Positions 1 to 8,769 are shown, counted from the stretch's first letter. The stretch is DNA of 34,059 bases from Chloroflexota bacterium (GCA_026390015.1 JAPLGS010000072.1:1-34059), one strand, 5' to 3'. The notes: a model not told the origin generated them from the letters alone. Translations and numbers: made by a program.

Positions 1-61
1 AACAGGTCAAAAGGGAATTTGCGCCTCCAATAACTTCAGTTTCAAACCATAAATAATTACC

Positions 62-103
62 AACGAGAGGTGGACTTGTGTCCGCCTCTCGTTATTCCTT
101 TTT
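62..103 (+). terminator. Rho-independent terminator of an upstream gene
   Basis: A 14-bp stem (62-75 with 80-93, one G-T wobble) with a 4-base loop is followed by a T-rich run to 103. It most likely ends a plus-strand gene lying left of the window. All three forward frames reach a stop within the first 56 bases, so the end of that gene cannot be assigned to one frame. Confidence 0.8.
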
Positions 104-178
104 CGTTCTTATCAGAAAGAACAGCGCGATGAAAACCAGAGCGTATTGTTCATTATATGAATATGCATGCAACCCCAC

Positions 179-207
179 TTGACGCCTTTTCTTTTTCCCC
201 GTAAGAT
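179..207 (+). promoter_or_regulatory. Sigma70-type promoter of the topoisomerase gene
   Basis: TTGACG (179-184) is separated by exactly 17 bases from TAAGAT (202-207). Transcription would start near 214 and give a leader of about 107 nt that carries the palindromic repeat at 235-307. The same TTGACG box with a 17-base spacer recurs at 21399. A 13-base palindrome, TTCATTATATGAA, lies just upstream (149-161) and could be an operator, though nothing else supports that. Confidence 0.6.
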
Positions 208-234
208 AAGCCCCGATATAGAACAAACTTTCGT

Positions 235-307
235 CCACCACAAAGGACACGAAGGAGCACAAAGGTTTATTTTCCTTTGTGTCACTAAGTGCCCTTCGCA
301 GTTAAGG
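235..307. repeat. Imperfect palindromic repeat (CACAAAGG/CCTTTGTG type) in the topoisomerase leader
   Basis: Two purine- or pyrimidine-rich arms built from CACAAAGG, GACACGAAGG and their complements flank an AT-rich loop. The inner 8 bp pair perfectly (258-265 with 274-281) and the outer arms only partly. Its composition resembles degenerate CACAAAGGACACAAAGG palindromes that I recall scattered in intergenic regions of many environmental bacterial genomes. It ends 14 bases before the ATG and would be transcribed in the leader. Confidence 0.55.
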
Positions 308-320
308 TCTTGGAGTTAAC

Positions 321-2924
321 ATGGAACTTGGTATCGTTAGAAAAATAGACATAGACACTGAAATGCAGCAGTCGTATCTCGATTACGCCATGAGCGTAAT
401 TGTGGCGCGCGCCCTGCCCGATGCGCGTGACGGACTCAAGCCCGTCCAAAGGCGCATCCTATATGCGATGTACGACATGGGCATCCGCGCGGACACGGCT
501 TACAAGAAATCCGCTCGTATCGTGGGTGAAGTACTTGGTAAATATCATCCGCATGGCGACTCAGCCGTCTACGAAGCGATGGCGCGTATGGCGCAGGATT
601 TCTCGCTACGCACACTGCTCGTCGATGGTCAGGGAAACTTCGGTTCCGTGGATGGCGACCCGCCCGCAGCGATGCGATACACCGAAGCGCGGCTTACATC
701 CGCTGCGCTCGATATTCTATTCGACCTCAATAAAGATACCGTCGCATTTACCCCCAACTTTGACGACACTCTCGAAGAGCCAAGCGTTCTGCCGGCCGCG
801 ATTCCGAATCTTTTAGTCAACGGCGCAACGGGTATCGCTGTCGGTATGGCAACTTCCATCCCGCCACACAACCTTGGCGAGATCGTGGACGCGCTCGTGT
901 ACATGATCGAGAAGTGGGACAAGCTCGATGATATTGATGTTGAGCAATTAATGGAATTTGTGCAAGGACCCGATTTCCCCACGGGCGGAATCATCATTCA
1001 AGAAAAAGGTGAAGACAACATTGAGTCCGCGTATGGTTCGGGGCGTGGGCGCGTCACTGTGCAGGCCAAGGCGCATATCGAAGAGATGGAACGCGGCAAA
1101 AGCCGGATCATTGTCACAGAATTACCGTATCAGGTCAACAAGTCCAGTTTGATCGAGCGCATTGCCGAGCTGGCGCGTGATGGTCATCTCGAAGGCTTGT
1201 CTGATCTGCGCGATGAATCCGATCGACAGGGAATGCGCATCGTCCTCGAAATGACGAAGAACGTTGAACCCGAAACTGTGTTGCGCGAACTGTATAAACG
1301 CACGCCCATGCAAACGACATTCGGCATCAACTTGCTGGCGTTAGTCGATGGCGAGCCGCGCACTTTAACATTGAAGCAGGCATTGCGCGTTTATGTTGAA
1401 CATCGTTTAACGATCATCAAACGCCGCGCCGAATTTGATCTGGAGAAAGCCAAAGCGCGCGCGCATATCCTTGAAGGATATTTAACCGCGCTCAAGAATT
1501 TGGATGAAATTATTCAGATCATCCGCTCCGCGCCTGACGTGGAAACTGCCCGTCAAAAACTGATGAAGCGTTTCAAGCTGACAGAGTTGCAGACCAACGC
1601 CATCCTCGACATGCAGCTGCGCCGGCTGGCCGCGCTCGAACGCAAGAAGATCGAAACCGAATATAAGGAAGTTTCCACGATCATCAAAGATCTAACTACT
1701 TTGTTGAAATCTCCGAAATTAATGCGCGCCGTTGTATCGGATGAACTCCTGCGCGTGAAAGCCGCCTATGGCGACCGCCGCCGCACACAAATTGTTAATC
1801 TTAAAAAGAGTGGAAAAGGCGTAAGGTCATTGGTCGCCACAGATTTGATCACCGAACAAACTGTCTGGATCGGTGTGACAGCCGATGGAATCATAGCGCG
1901 CACACATGAAGATAAGGCGCCGCGTCCATCGGGGAATGAAGCGCCGCATTTCCTTGTGAGAGCATCATCAACTGATACACTTTATCTTGTTGCTGAAAAC
2001 GGTAAAGCCGCTGCGATTGCATTGCACACCCTGCCCGAGATCGGCTCGAATGGACATTTATCTGACGGCATTCCATATTTCAAAGCCTCACCTTTAACTG
2101 AAGAAGATAAACTCGCGGCAGTATTTTCGATGCCCGCCAAACGCTCCGAGTTCGCGCCAGAGACTTGTGTCCTCACGGTATCACGCTTTGGCATGGTCAA
2201 GAAAAGCCTAGTCACCGAAATGCCCGGGCCTTCGGCGCAGACCTTCGTTTTGGCGAGAGTCAACGAAGGCGACAGACTCGGCTGGGTGGGATTAACAGAC
2301 GGCGCGAAGAAAGATATCCTGCTGGTCACATCCCAAGGCATGGCGATCCGCTTCAAGGAAGATGATGTGCGCCCGATGGGACTCGTCGCCGCGGGGGTCA
2401 ATGGGATTAAGCTAGAAGATGGCACCGAATTGGTCGGCGCGGAAATCCTGCCCGCCGAAGGCGAGATCTTCCTGATGACATCCGATGGCAAAGCCAAGCG
2501 CGTCAGCGAAAAAGAATTCCCAACCCAGGGACGTTACGGCAAAGGCGTGAATGTCTGGTCATTGCCAAAGAAGGTCAGCATTGCGGGAGTCGCCTCGGGC
2601 AAACCGAATCACATCGCCACCATCCACACCAGCAAGGGCGCACCCAAATCCGCGAGGTTGGATGCCGCAGGGATCCGCAAGCGTGCTGCCACAAAAGGTG
2701 ATGCGATCGTGGAAGTGAAACCAGGCGAAACCGTTACATCCGTGATCGTGGCGTGGACCGTGGAGCGGTTCGTGACACTGCTGCCGAAGGGGAAAGTGGC
2801 GAAGGATGAGAAGACATCGTCCCCGAAGGGGAAGGAAGGAAAGAAGAAAGAAAAAACGGCGAAACCTGTAGCCAAGCCTGTGAAGAAGGTTTCGGTGAAA
2901 AAGCCTGCAAAGAAAAAGAAGTAA
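321..2924 (+). CDS. gyrA: Type IIA topoisomerase A subunit (DNA gyrase A / ParC family)
   Basis: This subunit cuts and rejoins DNA and would act with a GyrB/ParE ATPase that is not in this window. The 867 residues match the family length. The catalytic tyrosine is Tyr120 in RYTEARL. The quinolone pocket [10 protein letters not shown] (residues 76-85) keeps Ser81 and acidic Glu85, the wild-type pattern. A C-terminal beta-pinwheel follows from about residue 500. No clear GyrA box is present in the expected first blade (near 555); the only similar motif, QGRYGKG, is at 736-742. The last 44 residues contain 19 lysines. GGAG at 312-315 supports the ATG. The family is certain; gyrase versus topoisomerase IV is less so, and a second paralogue may exist elsewhere in the genome. 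Confidence 0.93.
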   Translation: MELGIVRKIDIDTEMQQSYLDYAMSVIVARALPDARDGLKPVQRRILYAMYDMGIRADTAYKKSARIVGEVLGKYHPHGDSAVYEAMARMAQDFSLRTLLVDGQGNFGSVDGDPPAAMRYTEARLTSAALDILFDLNKDTVAFTPNFDDTLEEPSVLPAAIPNLLVNGATGIAVGMATSIPPHNLGEIVDALVYMIEKWDKLDDIDVEQLMEFVQGPDFPTGGIIIQEKGEDNIESAYGSGRGRVTVQAKAHIEEMERGKSRIIVTELPYQVNKSSLIERIAELARDGHLEGLSDLRDESDRQGMRIVLEMTKNVEPETVLRELYKRTPMQTTFGINLLALVDGEPRTLTLKQALRVYVEHRLTIIKRRAEFDLEKAKARAHILEGYLTALKNLDEIIQIIRSAPDVETARQKLMKRFKLTELQTNAILDMQLRRLAALERKKIETEYKEVSTIIKDLTTLLKSPKLMRAVVSDELLRVKAAYGDRRRTQIVNLKKSGKGVRSLVATDLITEQTVWIGVTADGIIARTHEDKAPRPSGNEAPHFLVRASSTDTLYLVAENGKAAAIALHTLPEIGSNGHLSDGIPYFKASPLTEEDKLAAVFSMPAKRSEFAPETCVLTVSRFGMVKKSLVTEMPGPSAQTFVLARVNEGDRLGWVGLTDGAKKDILLVTSQGMAIRFKEDDVRPMGLVAAGVNGIKLEDGTELVGAEILPAEGEIFLMTSDGKAKRVSEKEFPTQGRYGKGVNVWSLPKKVSIAGVASGKPNHIATIHTSKGAPKSARLDAAGIRKRAATKGDAIVEVKPGETVTSVIVAWTVERFVTLLPKGKVAKDEKTSSPKGKEGKKKEKTAKPVAKPVKKVSVKKPAKKKK

Positions 2925-2936
2925 CTCGTATCCTAA

Positions 2937-2968
2937 AACCTCCGAAGTCTTAAAGACCTCGGAGGTTT
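2937..2968 (+). terminator. Hairpin of the CCTCCGAGGTCTT family after the topoisomerase gene
   Basis: AACCTCCGA (2937-2945) pairs with TCGGAGGTT (2959-2967), with a further five pairs inside. It starts 12 bases after the stop codon but has only a short T run. A close relative is found at 10511-10544, also at a gene end, so this is probably a dispersed terminator-like hairpin. Confidence 0.6.
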
Positions 2969-2970
2969 GG

Positions 2971-3009
2971 AAAATTTACAGCCCCGCTGATGCAGGGCTG
3001 TAAATTTTC
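2971..3009. terminator. Bidirectional Rho-independent terminator between convergent genes
   Basis: A perfect 14-bp stem (2971-2984 with 2995-3008) with a 10-base loop has an A run on its left side and a T run on its right. It can stop transcripts from both the topoisomerase gene on the plus strand and the RRM gene on the minus strand. Confidence 0.8.
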
Positions 3010-3037
3010 ATTCAGGTTTCAAGGCTGGAATTTTTTT

Positions 3038-3358
3038 CTAATAGCGGTTCCGTTCACCACCGCCGCCGTTGCGACTGCGATTTCTATCGCCAAAATTGCG
3101 GGGTTTGTCTTCGCGGGGTTTGGCAACGTTGACGGTAATTGCACGCCCCATGAAATCAAGTCCATTGAACATGCTGATTGCCTTTTGGGCTTCTTCAGCT
3201 GTCGACATTTCCACAAAGCCGAAGCCTTTTGCGCGGCCTGATGCGCGATCTGTGATGAGCGCAACTGAGGTTACAGTGCCAGCCTGACTGAAGTGGTTTT
3301 TGATATCCTCTTCACTAGCGGCATATGGCAAGTTGCCTACATATAACTTGTTTTCCAT
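3038..3358 (-). CDS. Small RRM-domain RNA-binding protein with Gly/Arg-rich tail
   Basis: A single RNA recognition motif fills about residues 3-80 of 106. RNP2 is LYVGNL (5-10) and RNP1 is KGFGFVEM (44-51), both with the aromatic residues that stack on RNA. The tail from about residue 81 is rich in Arg, Asn and Gly. This layout matches the cyanobacterial Rbp and other bacterial single-RRM proteins, which are often cold-induced and proposed to act as RNA chaperones. The start is preceded by GGAGAAGAG on the minus strand. The leader contains a hairpin (3408-3444). The function in this organism is inferred from the family alone. Confidence 0.92.
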   Translation of the reverse strand: MENKLYVGNLPYAASEEDIKNHFSQAGTVTSVALITDRASGRAKGFGFVEMSTAEEAQKAISMFNGLDFMGRAITVNVAKPREDKPRNFGDRNRSRNGGGGERNRY

Positions 3359-3407
3359 CTCTTCTCCAGTTTATTCAACGTCCAGCCTGAGCGACGACAC
3401 GTTCGCC

Positions 3408-3444
3408 GCACTGCGTTGGCACTAAGAAAGGTGTGTTGCAGTGC
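3408..3444 (-). promoter_or_regulatory. Leader hairpin upstream of the RRM gene
   Basis: GCACTGC (3408-3414) pairs with GCAGTGC (3438-3444) and a CAC/GTG pair sits inside, 50 to 86 bases upstream of the RRM start codon. Genes of cold-induced RNA-binding proteins often have structured leaders, but no specific class was recognised here. Confidence 0.3.
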
Positions 3445-3523
3445 AGATTTAATGAAGTTTATCATAAATCAAAATATTGTAAATAGGATTTTTTGAGTCT
3501 TCGGCACACTCTGGTGGCGGCTG

Positions 3524-3922
3524 TTACCTGCTCCAGCCGCCGGGCAGTCGCGCCACCCCGATGAAAATAATGATCAGCACATCGATCACAATGAATAAAG
3601 AATTGCGGAATCGAATTTTATCTTCGGCATTTTTCCAGCGCGCAGAAAGGTGACCAACCACAGCGGCGATGATCATCGTGATGGCATGTTCAATGCGAAA
3701 TGCTGGAAAACCCGTAGTTGCGATGCCGTCCCAGATCAGATAGATAATACCGAGTGTGACTTGCAAATCCACCAAACCGCTGAATCCGGATGCGAGTCCG
3801 CGATCCATACTTTTAAATGTGCCGCCTCGCAGCCAGCCCAACGCAAACTTGACAATCGCAAAGACGGCTACGATAACGATCAACCAGCGCAGAATCGAAT
3901 GAATCATTAATAAGATGCCCAT
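3524..3922 (-). CDS. Four-helix membrane protein, cytochrome b-like family of unknown function
   Basis: The 132-residue protein has four predicted membrane helices (about residues 5-30, 46-66, 78-95 and 108-126). Three histidines sit in or next to helices: His8 in HSILRW, His79 in EHAITM and His91 in GHLSA. This HSxLRW...DLQxxLG...H pattern resembles small proteins, common in Bacteroidetes, that are loosely annotated as 'cytochrome B'. I recall that family from memory and could not check it. Haem binding by these histidines is plausible but unproven. AGGAG lies 11 bases before the start. It is followed on the same strand by the RRM gene after 165 bases. Confidence 0.7.
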   Translation of the reverse strand: MGILLMIHSILRWLIVIVAVFAIVKFALGWLRGGTFKSMDRGLASGFSGLVDLQVTLGIIYLIWDGIATTGFPAFRIEHAITMIIAAVVGHLSARWKNAEDKIRFRNSLFIVIDVLIIIFIGVARLPGGWSR

Positions 3923-4017
3923 TTTATATTTTTCTCCTCATGAAATGATTATTCCCAATGGTAGCATATTTCCATTTCTCGTGTAGAATCGAAAAAAAGT
4001 AAATAGAGGAGTCTTCC

Positions 4018-4791
4018 ATGACGTACACATCCATCCTTACAGAAATTCGCGGGCGCGTCGGCATTGTCACGCTTAACCGTCCACAGGCAATGAACGCGTT
4101 TAATACCACCATGTTAACAGAGTTGTTCGACGCGCTCGACGCCTATGATAATGATGAAAAAATTGGGGCTATCATAGTAACAGGCAATGAAAAAGCTTTC
4201 GCCGCCGGCGCCGATATAAAAGAAATGGCAGATGCGACTCCATTTGACATGATCGGTCAGGGGCGTGTTGAAAAATGGGATCGCATTCGCGCCATCAAAA
4301 AAGTTGTCATTGCCGCCGTCTCAGGCTGGGCTTTGGGCGGCGGTTGTGAATTCGCAATTTCATGTGACATGATCGTCGCCTCTGAAACAGCCAAATTCGG
4401 TCAGCCTGAAATTACGATCGGCGTGATCCCCGGCGCGGGCGGCACGCAACGTCTTGCGCGCCTGCTGGGAAAAAACCTCGCAATGGAAATGGTCATCAAC
4501 AACCGTACGTTGACTGCCCCTGAAGCGCTCCAATTCGGATTGGTGAATCGAGTTGTACCTGTGGATGGATACCTCACTGCAGCAGTTGCCTTCGCTGAAG
4601 AGATCGCCGCGCGTGCGCCGCTGGCTGTTCGCATGGCAAAAGATTCGGTCAACGCCGCGTTTGAAACGACACTCGCTGAAGGCTTGAAAGCCGAGAAGAG
4701 AAATTTCTATCCACTTTTTTCCACAGAAGATCAAAAAGAAGGAATGAAAGCCTTTATTGAAAAGCGCAAACCAAATTGGATGGGAAGATAA
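4018..4791 (+). CDS. Enoyl-CoA hydratase (crotonase family)
   Basis: It hydrates trans-2-enoyl-CoA to 3-hydroxyacyl-CoA in fatty-acid or amino-acid beta-oxidation. The 257-residue single-domain length is typical. The oxyanion-hole segment AFAAGADIKEMA lies at 60-71, and GWALGGGCEFAISCDM at 103-118. Both catalytic glutamates of true hydratases are present: Glu111 and Glu131 (in QPEITIGVIPGAGGTQRL). This favours a hydratase over an isomerase or dehalogenase. GAGGAG sits 7 bases before the ATG. It ends 2 bases before an acetyltransferase gene, so the two are probably co-transcribed. The chain-length preference cannot be read from the sequence. Confidence 0.93.
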   Translation: MTYTSILTEIRGRVGIVTLNRPQAMNAFNTTMLTELFDALDAYDNDEKIGAIIVTGNEKAFAAGADIKEMADATPFDMIGQGRVEKWDRIRAIKKVVIAAVSGWALGGGCEFAISCDMIVASETAKFGQPEITIGVIPGAGGTQRLARLLGKNLAMEMVINNRTLTAPEALQFGLVNRVVPVDGYLTAAVAFAEEIAARAPLAVRMAKDSVNAAFETTLAEGLKAEKRNFYPLFSTEDQKEGMKAFIEKRKPNWMGR

Positions 4792-4793
4792 AA

Positions 4794-5579
4794 TTGTCCT
4801 CTTCACTTCTTGATTTGAAAACTGGCCTTTTCAAACTAGGTTTGACCAAACACCCCGTCATTGCGCACGCATCGCTGAAATCATTCGGCCACATCGAGGG
4901 CGGCGCGCAGACAATGCTCAACGCCTTATTGGATTCTGTGCGCGGTATCATCATGCCGACCTTTACTTATAGATCCATGCTTAACCCGGATGTGGGTCCG
5001 CCGCGAAATGGAATTACGTATGGAAGCGAAAATGACCTGAATAAAATGGCGGAGGCTTTTCATCCCGACATGCCCGCGGACAAAACTATGGGCATATTGC
5101 CAGAGACCCTTCGCAAACATCCAAAGGCGAAACGTTCTTCACATCCGATTCAATCTTTTGCCGGCATTCGCGCAGATGCTATCATCAATAGCCAAAGGAT
5201 GTACGATCCGCTTTCGCTGATCGGGACGCTGGCAGATCACGACGGCTGGGTGCTTTTGCTCGGCGTGGATCAGACCGTCAACACCAGTATTCATTACGCC
5301 GAGAAACTTGCAGGGCGATTGCAATTCATCCGCTGGGCGTTGGTGCAGGATCGCGTGCTGGAATGTTCCGGCTTCCCCGGCGATTCGGATGGGTTCAATG
5401 CCATCGCACCGTTTGTAGAAAAATACACGCGCCGCGTGGAAATTGGGAACGCGCTTGTGCAGGCCGTTCATCTTAAAAGTTTGCTAAAAGTTGTGATGGA
5501 TCAAATTAAAGAAAACCCGTTCGCATTGCTCTGCCAAAGACAGGACTGCGAACGGTGTACTACGGTCAGGTGGGCGTAA
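4794..5579 (+). CDS. AAC(3)-family N-acetyltransferase
   Basis: It is a member of the aminoglycoside 3-N-acetyltransferase fold, which uses acetyl-CoA. With a TTG start at 4794 it is 261 residues, the usual length. Family motifs are MGILPETLRKHPKAKRSSHP (99-118, with His117) and LLLGVDQTVNTSIHYAEKLAG, where His167 and Glu170 match the conserved T-x2-H-x-AE. The C-terminus carries three cysteines in a CxxxxxCxxC spacing. TTG 4794 is preferred because GGGAAG lies just upstream; another in-frame TTG at 4776 would overlap the hydratase. Pairing with a CoA-dependent enzyme suggests a metabolic role rather than resistance. Chromosomal homologues often have unknown substrates. Confidence 0.82.
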   Translation: MSSSLLDLKTGLFKLGLTKHPVIAHASLKSFGHIEGGAQTMLNALLDSVRGIIMPTFTYRSMLNPDVGPPRNGITYGSENDLNKMAEAFHPDMPADKTMGILPETLRKHPKAKRSSHPIQSFAGIRADAIINSQRMYDPLSLIGTLADHDGWVLLLGVDQTVNTSIHYAEKLAGRLQFIRWALVQDRVLECSGFPGDSDGFNAIAPFVEKYTRRVEIGNALVQAVHLKSLLKVVMDQIKENPFALLCQRQDCERCTTVRWA

Positions 5580-5640
5580 TCTGATGAGAAGGTTGCTTCC
5601 TCGAAAGCAAGTACCCTCCTCGCAACGAGATGCTATTAAA

Positions 5641-7620
5641 TTATTTTGAAAGATCAACAGCTTCGCTGCCATACGTGCCAGTGACGTGAAGTGCGCCATC
5701 GCTGTTGCGCGTGTAAGTGAGCGAGCCGTCTTTCAAACCAGTGACTGCCACTTCGAGCATGAAGGAGCCTTCGTCGGAGTTGTTGGATCCACTGCCAGTG
5801 AGGGCAAAACCATTTGTGAAGGAGCAGTTATCCAGCGTGAGAGAATCGCCCGTGTCGGTTGCTTCGAAAGATAACGTGCCGCCAAACGTGCATCCGACCG
5901 ATTTGGGTGTTGACGCATCCCAGAAAAAATATTCGGGCAGATAATGAATTTCATCATCCACAGAAATTAATGCCTCAAGCGGATTCGCAAATTCATTTGC
6001 ATTGAACGGCGCTAGAGCCACGAATTCTTTTATCACAGTGCCTTCGCAGGTTGTCTCGCGATTTGCGGGCATCTCATCCTTTACCAAAAAATTTGTGACC
6101 AGACCATCAATGCAAGGAATGCCGCGTCCGAAGATCACATGCGGGCCGCCATCCTGCGTGACAAGATATCCGTCAGACAAGCGGCTGAAAACATCCTGTC
6201 CGTTGGAGACCGGTGTGGCAGGGTCGGCAAGCGCGCCAAGGACAAGCGTGGGAATTCCATCGGCGGTTAATGGCGCGGGACGTGTATTATCCTGACGGGC
6301 ATTGGGCCAGAACACGCACGGAAAATCACCGTAGAAGATCGTCGAGAAGTACGGGACGGCGGCGTCAATACCATCGCCGGCGCGCAGGAAGGCAGTGGCG
6401 CGTTCATCGGGGGTGCCGCTAAAGTAACCGTAATCCTGACATTCCACGCCATAATATTCTGCGTCAGAAAAAGTCGGGTCTGGAATGGCGGCCAATGTTT
6501 CGGGATCCAATACGAGTGAGTCATAAAGGATGCGCGCCATTGGCGCAAGATCCTTATTGCGGGAATATGCCTGCAGTGCGCGCAGGAAGAGCATTCGGGT
6601 TGACTGTGAATACATATAGCTTATTACGCCATTTTCAAGATCGGCGAAGCTGAACGTGCGCTGGGCAATTCCGCCTGAAGGCAAAGGGAAATCAAAAGGC
6701 TGCGGCGCCTGCTTAAGACGCTCGGCCAATTTATCATAAGCCGCAACCGCATCGCCTCCGCCCATTGACTCTGCGCAGAATTCATCTTCATTACAGGCTT
6801 CGAGTGTGAGTTGTAAAACGTCACTGAAGGCATGAGTTTGTTTTACATAATATTGTTCGCTTGAAAGAGTCAAATCCACAGTGCCGTCCAAAATAAGGCT
6901 GGCCAAATGATCGGGATGCGCGGCGGCGTAAGTCTGGGAATATTGGGTGCCATAACTTTCACCATACAACCAGATTTTTTCATCGCCCATGGCTTGCCTG
7001 AAAGCCTCAAGATCTTCCACGGCTTGAGCTGTGCCAAGATAAGGAAGAATTTCAGGATTGCCCATTTCGGTCACGCAGTCATTTGAAAACGTGCGCGCAG
7101 ATTTCACCATCGCGGCTTCTTCTTGCGGAGTATTGGCGCTCCAGTCTCCGCTATAGAACGCGGCCGCGGCATTCGTACATTGCAATCCGCCAGATTGGCC
7201 GACTCCGCGTTGATCGAAAAAGACGATGTCAAAATGTTCGGGGATGGATGGATCGAAGTATGTAGTGTAATCATCCGCGCTAGTGATGCCGGCCGAGCCT
7301 GGCCCGCCCGTGGCAGTCACGAACATGCCTTTGCGTTCGCCCGTCGCGGGCAGGATCGCAAATACCACATCCATTGTGCGCGAATCAGTTGGATCAAAAT
7401 GATTCAGCGGGACGGTAAGTGTGACACATGTAAAGTCGCTATCTGGACAAGGAACCCCGCCGAGACCATCCAAGCCGTGAGTTGGTTCTGCGGTTGGAGT
7501 TTCCGCTACGCTGACTGACGATTCCGTCGGCGCGAATGTTGCAGCAGGCGTCGGCGCGAATGGAGCGCAAGCCTGACCAAGAAAACATAAGACTAAAAAC
7601 CCGATCAGAGATTTCTTCAT
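5641..7620 (-). CDS. Secreted alpha/beta hydrolase, peptidase S33 / TAP-like, with C-terminal extension
   Basis: It is an exported serine hydrolase related to tripeptidyl aminopeptidases and prolyl aminopeptidases. An N-terminal signal ends near Cys18; GQAC is a poor lipobox, so either a lipoprotein or a cleaved secreted form is possible. A Thr/Pro/Ser-rich linker follows to about residue 48. The hydrolase fold contains GGPGSAG (105-111, oxyanion hole), DQRGVGQSG (136-144) and the nucleophile Ser222 in GESYG. Likely partners are Asp466 and His494. From about residue 560 a beta-rich tail of roughly 100 residues extends beyond the usual family length. The start codon directly abuts the stop of the upstream hydrolase gene, with AAAGG motifs within that gene. 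Confidence 0.87.
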   Translation of the reverse strand: MKKSLIGFLVLCFLGQACAPFAPTPAATFAPTESSVSVAETPTAEPTHGLDGLGGVPCPDSDFTCVTLTVPLNHFDPTDSRTMDVVFAILPATGERKGMFVTATGGPGSAGITSADDYTTYFDPSIPEHFDIVFFDQRGVGQSGGLQCTNAAAAFYSGDWSANTPQEEAAMVKSARTFSNDCVTEMGNPEILPYLGTAQAVEDLEAFRQAMGDEKIWLYGESYGTQYSQTYAAAHPDHLASLILDGTVDLTLSSEQYYVKQTHAFSDVLQLTLEACNEDEFCAESMGGGDAVAAYDKLAERLKQAPQPFDFPLPSGGIAQRTFSFADLENGVISYMYSQSTRMLFLRALQAYSRNKDLAPMARILYDSLVLDPETLAAIPDPTFSDAEYYGVECQDYGYFSGTPDERATAFLRAGDGIDAAVPYFSTIFYGDFPCVFWPNARQDNTRPAPLTADGIPTLVLGALADPATPVSNGQDVFSRLSDGYLVTQDGGPHVIFGRGIPCIDGLVTNFLVKDEMPANRETTCEGTVIKEFVALAPFNANEFANPLEALISVDDEIHYLPEYFFWDASTPKSVGCTFGGTLSFEATDTGDSLTLDNCSFTNGFALTGSGSNNSDEGSFMLEVAVTGLKDGSLTYTRNSDGALHVTGTYGSEAVDLSK

Positions 7621-8403
7621 TTATATACCTTTTTCCTTTAACCAATTTAATATTCGTTTGGAAACTGATCTCCAATTTAATTCCAGCATCATATCATGTG
7701 CCATATTTGGGAATATCTCCGCGTTGATGCCATATGCCCGCGCTGTAGCATGGACTTGCTCCGGCGAGATGGCATTGTCAAATTCAGCGCCTAGGATGAG
7801 CAATGGAGTTTTTACCTTTTTCGGATTCACAAGATTTAATCCTAACAAATCCATAAACATGCGGAATGATTCATCGTTTAATTTTGCATAATATTTGGAT
7901 ACTTGTTCTTCGGGCATATCTTTTGAGAACAATGCCCAGCGTGCCGCTTCAGGTGTTTCCACAACTGGATATAAACGTAGCTGACCAATTACCTTCAGCA
8001 GGGTGAGCGGACGTTGCCCGGCCATACGAAAAAATGTCGGCCACAATCCATAATGCGGATTGGATGCCAGCAAAACTGCGGCGGGCGCATTATGTGTTTC
8101 CAAATATTTCTGTGTGAGAAACCCGCCCATGGAGTGACCAATGATCACTGGCGCTGTTTCAAATTGACTCGCAACCTGATCCACATCACTGACATAATTT
8201 GCAATGGTGTTTCCGCTAATCTTCCCATCACTGCCCGCATGTCCGCGCAGGCTTAATGCAGTGGCGTGATAACCATACTCGGCGAAATATGGAAGGAAGT
8301 ACTCGTCCCAGCACCACGCACCATGCCACATGCCGTGGACGAAGAGCAGGGGAGTCTTGTGCGTTTGAGTTTGCGGCACGCGGGTGATGGTTTCGAGTCT
8401 CAT
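7621..8403 (-). CDS. Cytosolic alpha/beta hydrolase
   Basis: A compact 260-residue alpha/beta hydrolase with no signal peptide. The oxyanion segment FVHGMWHGAW covers residues 21-30. The nucleophile is Ser91 in GHSMGG, and the triad is completed by Asp209 (GAEFDN) and His236 (NMAHDM). The family includes esterases, lysophospholipases and lactonases, so the substrate cannot be stated. It has a strong AAGGAGGTG ribosome site and a likely promoter at 8431-8458. It is the first gene of a two-gene operon with the secreted hydrolase: the next ATG follows the stop codon with no gap. Confidence 0.88.
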   Translation of the reverse strand: MRLETITRVPQTQTHKTPLLFVHGMWHGAWCWDEYFLPYFAEYGYHATALSLRGHAGSDGKISGNTIANYVSDVDQVASQFETAPVIIGHSMGGFLTQKYLETHNAPAAVLLASNPHYGLWPTFFRMAGQRPLTLLKVIGQLRLYPVVETPEAARWALFSKDMPEEQVSKYYAKLNDESFRMFMDLLGLNLVNPKKVKTPLLILGAEFDNAISPEQVHATARAYGINAEIFPNMAHDMMLELNWRSVSKRILNWLKEKGI

Positions 8404-8430
8404 TGAACACCTCCTTGGGGATAAGAGTTC

Positions 8431-8458
8431 ATTGTAACGCCGGGCAAGTAAAAAACAA
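8431..8458 (-). promoter_or_regulatory. Promoter of the two-gene hydrolase operon
   Basis: On the minus strand TTGTTT (8453-8458) and TACAAT (8431-8436) are 16 bases apart. The start would fall near 8424 and give a leader of about 20 bases that carries the strong ribosome site at 8408-8416. Confidence 0.45.
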
Positions 8459-8769
8459 ATTGCAAATCGAATCTGATTTTGCCTTTAGAGGCTTACCATG
8501 CGAAACCAATTTGTATTCGGGAATGGACCCTATAAAGAGTTAAGGCGCGAACCACATTGACGGCATAGATTTCTTTTATAGTGTAGAATTTATGCATATA
8601 AATAAACATGGCTAAATTTGTTTACTTCGAATCAACAGATGAGTATTTCAAAAACCTGATAATTATGAAGTGAGGCCATGCAGTGCGGCGGGGAAAGATA
8701 GCTTAGATAATATTATTTATGAAACGCTGATTGGATATTGCTGCATGCTGGTGAACAAGGTGGTGAAAT
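8459..8769. other. AT-rich intergenic stretch with no convincing gene
   Basis: Nothing conserved was recognised here. A 21-codon open frame (8608-8673, plus strand, starting MAKFVYFES) lacks a ribosome site and may be chance or a decayed gene end. TTGACG at 8557 is followed by TATAGT after 14 bases and TAGAAT after 21, neither a good promoter spacing. AAGGTGGTG just before 8770 is the ribosome site of the glycosyltransferase. Confidence 0.5.

Noticed and set aside
1982-2497. A long open frame on the strand opposite the topoisomerase gene
   Set aside because: It mirrors the codon structure of the coding strand and shows no domain or ribosome site; similar mirror frames occur opposite dnaE and cysS.
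4794-5579. Calling the acetyltransferase an antibiotic-resistance gene
   Set aside because: The fold is shared by many metabolic enzymes, there is no mobile context, and it is paired with a CoA-metabolism gene.
5580-5640. A terminator between the acetyltransferase and the secreted hydrolase
   Set aside because: Only a 5-bp GTTGC/GCAAC pairing with a long loop and no T run.
8557-8589. TTGACG with TATAGT or TAGAAT as a promoter for the glycosyltransferase
   Set aside because: Spacers of 14 and 21 bases are outside the normal 16-18 range.
8608-8673. A 21-codon open frame starting MAKFVYFES
   Set aside because: No ribosome site, very short, no recognised family; noted only within the intergenic entry.
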